From Prochlorococcus sp. MIT 1341 (GTDB lineage: Bacteria > Cyanobacteriota > Cyanobacteriia > PCC-6307 > Cyanobiaceae), in the NCBI RefSeq assembly GCF_034092415.1, contig NZ_CP139304.1, forward strand, positions 1,348,001 through 1,412,000: a stretch of 64,000 bases of DNA, in the 5' to 3' direction. The notes beneath the pieces were generated by a model that saw only the letters and a list, made by a program, of their open reading frames with translations, was not told the origin of the DNA and did no database searches. The translations under genes and the position numbers were made by a program. Every line of letters starts with the position of its first letter. The first letter of the stretch is position 1. Shown here piece by piece: positions 21,997 through 29,247 of this stretch.

Positions 21997-22239
21997 TTAG
22001 GATTGCTTGTCTTCGATGTACTTGACAGCATCCCCGACAGTGGCGATACCTTCGGCAGCCTCGTCAGGGATTTCTATATCAAATGCCTCCTCAAGAGCCA
22101 TTACAAGTTCAACAGTGTCGAGGGAGTCGGCACCTAGGTCGTTTTGAAAGTTAGACGCAGGCTTGATTTCGCCAGCTTCTACGCTGAGTTGCTCAGCAAC
22201 GATGGAACGTACTTTTTCGAGAATCTCTTCCTGGGACAT
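21997..22239 (-). CDS. acpP: Acyl carrier protein
   Basis: Carries fatty-acyl chains on a 4'-phosphopantetheine arm. The 80-residue acidic protein has the attachment Ser in [16 protein letters not shown] and a normal four-helix length. ATG at 22239 ([10 protein letters not shown]) is chosen; an upstream in-frame ATG at 22263 would add eight residues not found in homologues. It is first of acpP-fabF and divergent from psaC, with about 140 bp between the two start codons. Confidence 0.97.
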   Translation of the reverse strand: MSQEEILEKVRSIVAEQLSVEAGEIKPASNFQNDLGADSLDTVELVMALEEAFDIEIPDEAAEGIATVGDAVKYIEDKQS

Positions 22240-22315
22240 ATCCGTGAAGATAGGACTCCGCATCCTACGAGCTCATGGTCTGTAGTTAACAACAGTGACG
22301 GCAGAGCTGTGAAAT

Positions 22316-22330
22316 TGTCCCAGAGGGACA
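22316..22330 (+). promoter_or_regulatory. Small hairpin in the psaC upstream region
   Basis: Perfect 6-bp stem TGTCCC/GGGACA with an AGA loop, 48 nt before the psaC ATG in the acpP-psaC divergent space. If the psaC transcript begins upstream of it, it would be a 5' leader hairpin; it could also mark the promoter region. No experimental basis is visible, and the role is unknown. The psaC ribosome-binding site is AAAGGA just before the ATG. Confidence 0.3.
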
Positions 22331-22335
22331 TTTGA

Positions 22336-22623
<288 letters not shown>

Positions 22624-22679
22624 TTTTCCAATTCTTTGGATAAAGGGGGGTTCTTTTTTTCGGTTTACCCCATAAGCTC

Positions 22680-22702
22680 AGCCCGGCGCTGCCGGGCTTT
22701 TT
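22680..22702 (+). terminator. Intrinsic terminator of psaC, abutting glmS
   Basis: Perfect 8-bp GC-rich stem AGCCCGGC (22680-22687) / GCCGGGCT (22691-22698), with a 3-nt loop and a T run (22698-22702). It ends only 3 bases before the glmS ATG at 22706, so it occupies the place of the glmS ribosome-binding site. Confidence 0.93.
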
Positions 22703-22705
22703 GTT

Positions 22706-24610
22706 ATGTGCGGAATTGTTGCTGTTATTGGTTCAAGGGAAGCGGCACCTTTGCTTCTGGAGGGACTAAAACAGTTGGAATACCGTGGATACGATTCCGC
22801 TGGTCTTGCAACTGTTACATCTTCCTCAAAGGGGACGGATGGAATTCTTACCTGTCAACGAGCAGAGGGGAAGTTAGTTAATCTTACTGCTCTTGTTGAG
22901 CAAAAGGGTTCTGCAGGTCATTTAGGCATTGGCCACACAAGATGGGCTACACATGGCAAACCTGAGGAGAGGAATGCTCATCCGCATAGAGATACTTCAG
23001 GGAATATTGCAGTAGTACAAAACGGCATTATCGAAAATCATCGAACTTTGAGAAAAGATCTTGAAGCTGAAGGAGTTACATTTACTTCTGAAACGGACAC
23101 TGAAGTAATTCCTCATCTTATTGCAAGGGAATTGGACCGTTTGCAAATGGAAGGCCGAATTGCAAGTGGAGCAAGCTTATTAGCTGCAGTTCAGAGGGCT
23201 TCTATGCAATTGACCGGTGCATATGCTCTTGCAGTTGTTTGGTCAAAAGCTCCTGAAGCTTTAATTGTTGCAAGAAGGCAAGCTCCTTTACTTATTGGTT
23301 TAGGGGAAGGGGAATTCCTTTGTGCAAGTGATACCCCAGCTCTTGCGGGGTTTACTCGAACAATTCTTCCAATGGAGGATGGTGAAATTGCTTTGTTAAC
23401 TCCTTTAGGAATTGAGTTATACGATTCTGAGGGGAATAGAAAACAGCGAAGCCCGACTTTGTTGAGAGGTTATGAGCATGTTGCTGATAGGCGACATTTT
23501 CGTCACTTCATGTTGAAGGAAATTCACGAGCAACCTGAAATAGCCGAATTATGGGTTACAAGAAACCTTCCTGAAGGACTTTCTCCACGAAACCCTGTTG
23601 CTTTGCCCTTTGACGAGGCTTTTTATGAAGGTATAGATCGTGTTCAAATTTTAGCTTGTGGGACTAGTCGCCATGCAGCATTGGTCGGTGCTCATTTATT
23701 AGAGCAATTTTCAGGGATACCAACTTCTGTGTTTTACGCGAGTGAATTTAGATATGCTCCTCCCCCTTTAGAGCCAAATACGTTGACAATTGGGGTCACT
23801 CAGTCTGGTGAGACAGCTGATACCCTTGCAGCTCTTCTGATGGAAGCTGATAGAAGGGATGCACATGGGGATAAGGCTTTTGCTTCGCGTCAGTTAGGAG
23901 TAACAAATAGACCTGAAAGTTCATTGGCAAGGCAAGTATCGAATGTTCTTGATATTGGAGCTGGTATTGAAGTTGGCGTAGCTGCCACTAAAACATTCCT
24001 TGGTCAATTGCTTTCTTTTTATGGTCTTGCATTAATGTTTGCTGCTCGCAGAAAAAGCCGTACTGATGATGAAATATTAGAACTTATAAATGAACTGAGA
24101 TCTGTTCCAGATCAATTGAGGGGGTTAATCCAAAAACATGACAAGTTATCAGAAGCTATTGCTCCTCGTTTTGCTGAGACAAAAGATGTAATTTTCTTAG
24201 GAAGAGGAATAAACTACCCTATTGCTCTTGAAGGAGCTTTGAAATTGAAGGAAATTAGCTATATCCATGCAGAGGGTTATCCAGCTGGAGAGATGAAGCA
24301 TGGTCCAATCGCTTTGCTTGATCCTTATGTCCCAGTAATATCAATTGCGATGCCCGGTGTTGTCTTTGATAAGGTTCTAAGTAATGCTCAAGAAGCAAAG
24401 GCGAGAGATGCACAGTTAATTGGCATTGCACCAGAAGGTCCTGATACAGAGATTTTTGACGAGTTATTAGCTTTACCTAAGGTTAGTGAATGGGTAAGCC
24501 CATTATTTTCTATTATTCCAATGCAATTACTTAGTTACCACATTGCAGCTCATAGAGGACTTGATGTAGACCAACCGAGGAATTTGGCTAAAAGCGTTAC
24601 TGTTGAATAA
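22706..24610 (+). CDS. glmS: Glutamine-fructose-6-phosphate aminotransferase (isomerizing)
   Basis: Makes glucosamine-6-phosphate from fructose-6-phosphate and glutamine, the first step toward UDP-GlcNAc for peptidoglycan and surface glycans. The 634-residue protein begins with the mature N-terminal nucleophile CGIVAVIG (Cys2), has the GHTRWATHGKP glutaminase region and two SIS domains (ACGTSRHAALVGAHLL; GRGINYPIALEGALKLKE), and ends with the classic DVDQPRNLAKSVTVE. The start is fixed by Cys2. No Shine-Dalgarno sequence is available because a terminator hairpin lies immediately before the ATG. Confidence 0.98.
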   Translation: MCGIVAVIGSREAAPLLLEGLKQLEYRGYDSAGLATVTSSSKGTDGILTCQRAEGKLVNLTALVEQKGSAGHLGIGHTRWATHGKPEERNAHPHRDTSGNIAVVQNGIIENHRTLRKDLEAEGVTFTSETDTEVIPHLIARELDRLQMEGRIASGASLLAAVQRASMQLTGAYALAVVWSKAPEALIVARRQAPLLIGLGEGEFLCASDTPALAGFTRTILPMEDGEIALLTPLGIELYDSEGNRKQRSPTLLRGYEHVADRRHFRHFMLKEIHEQPEIAELWVTRNLPEGLSPRNPVALPFDEAFYEGIDRVQILACGTSRHAALVGAHLLEQFSGIPTSVFYASEFRYAPPPLEPNTLTIGVTQSGETADTLAALLMEADRRDAHGDKAFASRQLGVTNRPESSLARQVSNVLDIGAGIEVGVAATKTFLGQLLSFYGLALMFAARRKSRTDDEILELINELRSVPDQLRGLIQKHDKLSEAIAPRFAETKDVIFLGRGINYPIALEGALKLKEISYIHAEGYPAGEMKHGPIALLDPYVPVISIAMPGVVFDKVLSNAQEAKARDAQLIGIAPEGPDTEIFDELLALPKVSEWVSPLFSIIPMQLLSYHIAAHRGLDVDQPRNLAKSVTVE

Positions 24611-24611
24611 G

Positions 24612-26066
24612 TCAACTTAGACGCACTTGGTTTATCCTTTTATACCTATCTTCGAATCTAACGATATCATCCTCACCTAGGTAGGCACCACTTTGTATTT
24701 CGATTAATTCCATAGGCATTTTTCCTGGATTTGTTAATCTATGCTTACACCCTAGCGGTATATAAGTACTTTCATTTTCTCCTAATAATTGTTGTTCGCC
24801 ATCACGTTCAATCATTGCAGTTCCTTTTACTACTATCCAGTGTTCTGCTCGATGATGATGCATTTGCAGTGAAAGACTTTCACCAGGCTTAACTACAATT
24901 CTTTTAACTTGCCATCGAGTATCTTCTACAACGCTGGTGTAATAGCCCCATGGACGATATATTTTGCGATGAGCTTTTCCCTCTGGGCTGCCGTCTTCCT
25001 CTAGTTGTTTTACGATATTTTTGACATGCTGTGATTGACTTCTATCAGCAATTAAAATAGCATCATCAGTCTCTACAATTATAAGGTCTTTCAGACCAAG
25101 ACCAACAATAAGTCGATGCTCACTTCTGATATAGCAATTTTGTATGTTTTCAGAAATAACTCGACCTAAGGAACTATTACCATTGGAGTCTTTTTTTGCT
25201 GTTTCCCATAATGCATTCCAGCTTCCAACATCACTCCATCCTGCATTTAGTGGAATAACACTTCCTAGTTGAGTTTTTTCCATAACAGCAACATCAATTG
25301 GAACATTTGGACAATTTGCGAAAGCTTCTCTTTCAAGTCGAAGAAATTCCATATCTGGCATTTCGTTTTCAAGTGCAGCTCTACAAGAACTAACAATTTC
25401 TGGCGCTAGTCGCTCTAGTTCACTGAGAATTGCACTGGCTTTAAAGAGGAAGATTCCGCTATTCCACGTAAATCTGTTATCAGAAAGAAATTCTTGTGCT
25501 TTTTCTTTATTAGGCTTTTCGAAAAAGTTCTCAATAGGCATGTCGATGCGCTCATGTCCATTAGGGGCTTTTCCAGCTTCTATATATCCGTAGCCAGTTT
25601 CAGGGCATGTTGGGACTATCCCGAATGTAACTAGGCGTCCTTCTTCTGCAGGTTTACGACCGACTTGGATTGTTTGACGAAATTCTTCGCAGTTTTGAAT
25701 TAAATGATCTGCTGATAACACTAGAAGAAGAGGATCATTGCCTCTTTCGGTTGCTTGAAGGGCAGCAACGGCTATAGCAGGGGCTGTATTACGTCCAATG
25801 GGCTCCAAGAGAATGGTTTTTGGAGAAACGCTGATTTGGCGCATTTGTTCTGCAACGATGAAGCGATGATCTTCATGGCAAATCAATATTGGATCAGTGA
25901 GCCCTTTTAGGCCCTGAAGCCTTTTTTGCGTTTGTTGTAAAAGCGTTTCACCTTCAACTCCTCCAAGAGCCCAATATTGCTTTGGATAACTTGCTCTGGA
26001 AAGAGGCCAAAGACGTGTACCTGTTCCACCGCAGAGGATTACAGGGATTAGGGGTCTGATTTCCAC
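24612..26066 (-). CDS. manC: Mannose-1-phosphate guanylyltransferase / mannose-6-phosphate isomerase
   Basis: Makes GDP-mannose for polysaccharide, glycolipid or compatible-solute pathways. The 484-residue protein has an N-terminal nucleotidyltransferase with ILCGGTGTRLWPLSRASYPKQY, the SADHLI motif, ENFFEKP and WNSGIFLF, and a C-terminal type II phosphomannose isomerase cupin (RPWGYY...VKPGESLSLQMHHHRAEHW). It converges on glmS with a 1-bp gap and no evident terminator between the two. The bifunctional architecture is normal for this family. Confidence 0.95.
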   Translation of the reverse strand: MEIRPLIPVILCGGTGTRLWPLSRASYPKQYWALGGVEGETLLQQTQKRLQGLKGLTDPILICHEDHRFIVAEQMRQISVSPKTILLEPIGRNTAPAIAVAALQATERGNDPLLLVLSADHLIQNCEEFRQTIQVGRKPAEEGRLVTFGIVPTCPETGYGYIEAGKAPNGHERIDMPIENFFEKPNKEKAQEFLSDNRFTWNSGIFLFKASAILSELERLAPEIVSSCRAALENEMPDMEFLRLEREAFANCPNVPIDVAVMEKTQLGSVIPLNAGWSDVGSWNALWETAKKDSNGNSSLGRVISENIQNCYIRSEHRLIVGLGLKDLIIVETDDAILIADRSQSQHVKNIVKQLEEDGSPEGKAHRKIYRPWGYYTSVVEDTRWQVKRIVVKPGESLSLQMHHHRAEHWIVVKGTAMIERDGEQQLLGENESTYIPLGCKHRLTNPGKMPMELIEIQSGAYLGEDDIVRFEDRYKRINQVRLS

Positions 26067-26123
26067 TCTTTAAGGGATTAGTCTCTTAAGAATCGCGCAA
26101 AAAACTTCATTTTGTCGATCTCT

Positions 26124-26657
26124 TTATAGATCTAATAAACCCTTCGGTGGAGTGAGTTTTAGCCAGCCTTCTTTAAGGTTCACTTCTGGAACTATTTCTT
26201 TAACAAAGGGGATTAATACTTTTTTCCCATTTAAAAGCTCGACTTCTAAGAGGTCATTCCCCGCACTTTCAAGGCCTTTAACTTCGCCTATGGAGGCTTC
26301 ATGTTTGTTGAGGCAGACTTTAAGACCAATTAAATCTAGAAAATGAAACTCATTTGGTGCAAGTTTAGGACGATTACCAGTAGGCACTAAGAGGCTTTTA
26401 CCAATTAAGCCTTCAGCTTGATCTCGATTGTTGATTCCTGCGAGCTTCACCACATAAAGGGATTTACCTGGGATAAGTCTTCCAGAAATTAATTCGATTA
26501 CCTTTGGTGGGGATCCTTTCATTGTTGATATCCAGCGCTTTCCTGCTTTTGTAAAGCGTTCTGGAAAGTCAGTACTAGGATTGACTCGAATTTGACCTTG
26601 CAAGCCTTGGGCAGCAACAATCTTGCCAATTGTCAGCCAGTTTTCAGTTTGAGACAT
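26124..26657 (-). CDS. rimM: 16S rRNA processing / ribosome maturation factor RimM
   Basis: Assists assembly of the 30S head near ribosomal protein S19. The 177-residue protein has the RimM beta-barrel (IGKIVAAQGLQGQIRVNPSTDFPERF) followed by the PRC-barrel with FHFLDLIGLKV, the GNDLLEV segment and VLIPFVKEIVPEVN. ATG at 26657 is chosen; a GTG at 26672 would add five residues. It is divergent from ndhS, with about 50 bp between the two start codons. Confidence 0.95.
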   Translation of the reverse strand: MSQTENWLTIGKIVAAQGLQGQIRVNPSTDFPERFTKAGKRWISTMKGSPPKVIELISGRLIPGKSLYVVKLAGINNRDQAEGLIGKSLLVPTGNRPKLAPNEFHFLDLIGLKVCLNKHEASIGEVKGLESAGNDLLEVELLNGKKVLIPFVKEIVPEVNLKEGWLKLTPPKGLLDL

Positions 26658-26708
26658 TTTCACTAGGTTCACACGATAATGTCTTGAATGATGTTTTGAG
26701 TAGATTCC

Positions 26709-26894
26709 ATGCCAAAAAAGGAAGTTCCAATTCTGCCTGGTTCAACTGTGATTGTGAAAGATTTATCTTCTATCTATAAGGGTTACACTGGTTTTGTGCA
26801 AAGAATTAGTTCTGGAAGAGCCGCAGTTCTTTTTGAGGGCGGTAATTGGGACAAGTTAGTTACTATTCCTCTAGAGGATTTAGAGTTGTCCTAG
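26709..26894 (+). CDS. ndhS: NDH-1 ferredoxin-binding subunit NdhS (small SH3-like protein)
   Basis: 61-residue protein with LPGSTVIVKDLSSIYKGYTGFVQRIS and AVLFEGGNWDKLVTIPLEDLE, the pattern of NdhS (Ssl0352/CRR31), an SH3-like subunit of the cyanobacterial NAD(P)H dehydrogenase-like complex that helps bind ferredoxin for cyclic electron flow. The assignment rests on the WDKLVT and VLFEGGNW motifs and on size. It is a single gene between divergent rimM and convergent rnc. Confidence 0.8.
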   Translation: MPKKEVPILPGSTVIVKDLSSIYKGYTGFVQRISSGRAAVLFEGGNWDKLVTIPLEDLELS

Positions 26895-26953
26895 TTCTCT
26901 CTTGCCTGGACGACTTTCTCATTGATTCCATATGATTATGTTTTTTATTTAAA

Positions 26954-27724
26954 TTAATCTTTATCATTTTTTGTGTTATTTCTTTTTAGTTTCTCCAGGG
27001 CTTGACGAGCTGCTTCTTGCTCAGATCCACGCTTAGATCTACCCCAGCCAAAGCCTAATGACTCTTCATTTAGATATACTCTGGAAAAGAATCTTTTTGG
27101 ATTTCCATGATCAAGATTCTTTTCTTCACTTCTATAAACCGGAACCGATTTTCTTTTCGATTGACACCATTCCTGTAGGGCTGATTTGCAGTTATAATTT
27201 TCGGGATTAGCTAGTATAGATTCGCTTTCCTTGATCCAATATGGGGTCAACCATGTATGGATAGGTTCTAGATCTTCCCAATATTGATATATAGCTCCAA
27301 TCAAGGCTTCTGTCGCTTCTGCTTGCAGTGTTGATTTCCCAAAACTATCACCTGCTGCTTTTTTCCCAATAATTAGTACTTCTTCAATTTTGATTTGTTC
27401 GCCCACTTCCGCGAGCCATCTGTCACTAACTAGTTGGGCCCTTAGTGCGGATCTTTCGCCTACATTCATTTTTGGAAAGTGACGTTCAATGAACTCTGAA
27501 GCCACAAGTCTCAACACAGCGTCGCCAAGAAATTCTAATTTTTCATGATTCTTTGGTTGGTTGGCAGAGGTATGGGTGAGTGCTTCGTCTATTAAATCAA
27601 GGGATTCTGTTTTTTTTCTTGAAGGAGAGTTGCTAGAAAAATGGTCAATTTTTAGTCGACGCAAAAACTCTCTTAATGCGGTTACACGTTGAATCGTCAT
27701 TCTTCTTGAGCTTGAGTCTTTCAT
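26954..27724 (-). CDS. rnc: Ribonuclease III
   Basis: Cleaves double-stranded RNA in rRNA processing and regulation. The 256-residue protein has the RNase III signature NHEKLEFLGDAVLRLVASEF with its catalytic acidic residues, a second acidic site in ATEALIGAIY, and a C-terminal double-stranded RNA-binding domain (SALQEWCQSKRK...SEQEAARQALEKL). The N-terminal extension before the nuclease domain is Lys/Arg rich. It lies 79 bp downstream of rnpB on the same strand. Confidence 0.96.
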   Translation of the reverse strand: MKDSSSRRMTIQRVTALREFLRRLKIDHFSSNSPSRKKTESLDLIDEALTHTSANQPKNHEKLEFLGDAVLRLVASEFIERHFPKMNVGERSALRAQLVSDRWLAEVGEQIKIEEVLIIGKKAAGDSFGKSTLQAEATEALIGAIYQYWEDLEPIHTWLTPYWIKESESILANPENYNCKSALQEWCQSKRKSVPVYRSEEKNLDHGNPKRFFSRVYLNEESLGFGWGRSKRGSEQEAARQALEKLKRNNTKNDKD

Positions 27725-27802
27725 GAGATTTTTTATTAATAGTTCCCATTAGCAGAGTGTTTCTAATTATGTATCTTTGGCTTTTTTTGAGTTGAATAGG
27801 GA

Positions 27803-28188
27803 GAAAGCAGGTAGTAAGCCGGGTTCTGTTCGCCCCACAAAGGAGCGGGTGATCATCTATCTGGGACTACTGTTTCCAGTAGCCTCTAGCGGCTCATACT
27901 GTGGAACGAGGTAGATGGCGATTCTTCGTTCCTAGGCCTTGCTCCTAGCCGGGGTTTACCTAGCCAGCACCTCTCGATGCTGCTGGTGCGCTCTTACCGC
28001 ACCTTTGCACCCTTGCCTGTTCCATGGAAATGGTCATCGGCGGTGTGTTTCTGTGGCACTATCCTCACGGTCACCCGCACTGGGCGTTACCCAGCAAGCT
28101 TGGCCATCGGGGAGCCCGGACTTTCCTCAATCGATCCTTGCTGTTAAAAAACAGCAACATTCGATCGTGATCACCTCTCCTGCTTTCA
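27803..28188 (-). ncRNA. rnpB: RNase P RNA
   Basis: Catalytic RNA of RNase P, bacterial type A. Read on the minus strand it starts GAAAGCAGGAGAGGTGATC, contains GAGGAAAGTCCGGGCTCCC early, CAGTGCGGGTGACCGTGAGG, GTAAGAGCGCACC and the GGTAAACCCC segment, and ends CAGAACCCGGCTTACTACC with the closing arm that pairs with the 5' end. These are the universally conserved elements in the right order. The ends are approximate (within about 5 nt). Confidence 0.97.
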
Positions 28189-28225
28189 AGGTCCATAATG
28201 CCCTCTGAAGAAACTTTCTTTCAAT

Positions 28226-28299
<74 letters not shown>

Positions 28300-28397
28300 T
28301 AATGGATGATTTAATTCGTTTGAGTGGTCGGTACTACATCTGGGGGAGTGGTCAATTTCTACACTGCCGCTAGCGTTGGATTAGTGAATCAGTCTCC

Positions 28398-28727
28398 ATG
28401 ACACAGCTTCACGATTTACGGCTACGTCTTCTTGTTCAACAAGAAAGTGAGAACATTGCAAATGCTCAACCTTCAGACTTGGATCTTTCAGTGGTCCAGG
28501 CAAGGTGTCTTTGTTGGCTTGCCCTTTTGGCTGAGGCTCATGAGGATCAGGCCAGCGATGCTGAACGCAGGGGGGACACTGAGCAAGCCATGGGTTGGTT
28601 TGCAGATTCAATGCGACTTAGAGATGTGATTCAAGTTGTTACTACCATTGAGATCCCTTTGCCTGATTCCATTGAAGGTGATCCATCAGAGGGCGATTCT
28701 TTTGATGATTCCTCGATGGCGGCATAG
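28398..28727 (+). CDS. Conserved-looking hypothetical protein, 109 residues
   Basis: Not recognised. The protein is acidic and probably mostly alpha-helical. It has a Leu-rich helical core (LSVVQARCLCWLALLAEAHEDQASDAERRGDTEQAMGWF, shown here only by its parts: LALLAEA and EQAMGWFADSMRL) and an acidic, Ser-rich tail. No membrane segment is visible. The ATG at 28398 is the first in a frame open to the stop codon. It follows tRNA-Arg and precedes another unknown gene by 36 bp on the same strand. Confidence 0.65.
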   Translation: MTQLHDLRLRLLVQQESENIANAQPSDLDLSVVQARCLCWLALLAEAHEDQASDAERRGDTEQAMGWFADSMRLRDVIQVVTTIEIPLPDSIEGDPSEGDSFDDSSMAA

Positions 28728-28763
28728 TAGATGTCATGATAGTGAAGAGCTATAGGGACTTCG

Positions 28764-29219
28764 GTGCCTCAAGAGCCCTGCCAATGCCCTGACTGTCAAA
28801 AGTTTTATCGGGAGCATGATCGATTAATTCGAGAGTTCCCAACCTTGCGGCAGCAACAAGAACTCAATTGGGCTGCTTTGCAGTCCTTCAGAACTCTTGC
28901 AGGAAGAGTGCTTGAAGATCTCCAGAAACATCATTCACTCGAAAGTAGTGAATCTGGGAATGATCCCTCTTCTGACGACTCAAATACGCAGGATGTAGAT
29001 GTCTTGCAGCAAGCTATTGCTGATCTTGAAAATATTAATGCTCACCTCTATTCAGTGGAAGCACTTATGGAGAGAGTTTTTGATGTAAAAGTTCCTGAAG
29101 AGGTTGAAGGAAAGTTTCGGGAATTAGCGGGTGAGTTAGCTCCAGACCCATTGAATGTTGATCGATTGCGATTGAATAGGCTTTTGCATCAGACTCCTGA
29201 CTTGCCAGATAGAGGTTGA
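28764..29219 (+). CDS. Hypothetical protein with N-terminal CxCPxC motif
   Basis: 151-residue protein not recognised. The N-terminus holds CQCPDCQKF, a three-Cys cluster that might bind a metal, followed by helical, charged sequence with coiled-coil potential and a Ser/Asp-rich linker at about 60-77. The C-terminal half contains VEALMERVFDVKVPEEVEGKF. The start is GTG at 28764. It converges on glgP with about 28 bp between stop codons. The Cys motif and the conserved-looking frame support a real gene; function is unknown. Confidence 0.65.
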   Translation: MPQEPCQCPDCQKFYREHDRLIREFPTLRQQQELNWAALQSFRTLAGRVLEDLQKHHSLESSESGNDPSSDDSNTQDVDVLQQAIADLENINAHLYSVEALMERVFDVKVPEEVEGKFRELAGELAPDPLNVDRLRLNRLLHQTPDLPDRG

Positions 29220-29247
29220 TTTTTCTATTTTTTAAAACTCTTTTCAG

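Noticed and set aside
22636-22881. 81-codon frame overlapping the glmS 5' end
   Set aside because: It runs through the psaC terminator and the conserved glmS N-terminus in another frame.
27939-28208. 89-codon open frame on the plus strand
   Set aside because: It lies wholly across the RNase P RNA gene on the opposite strand; the conserved sequence is explained by rnpB.
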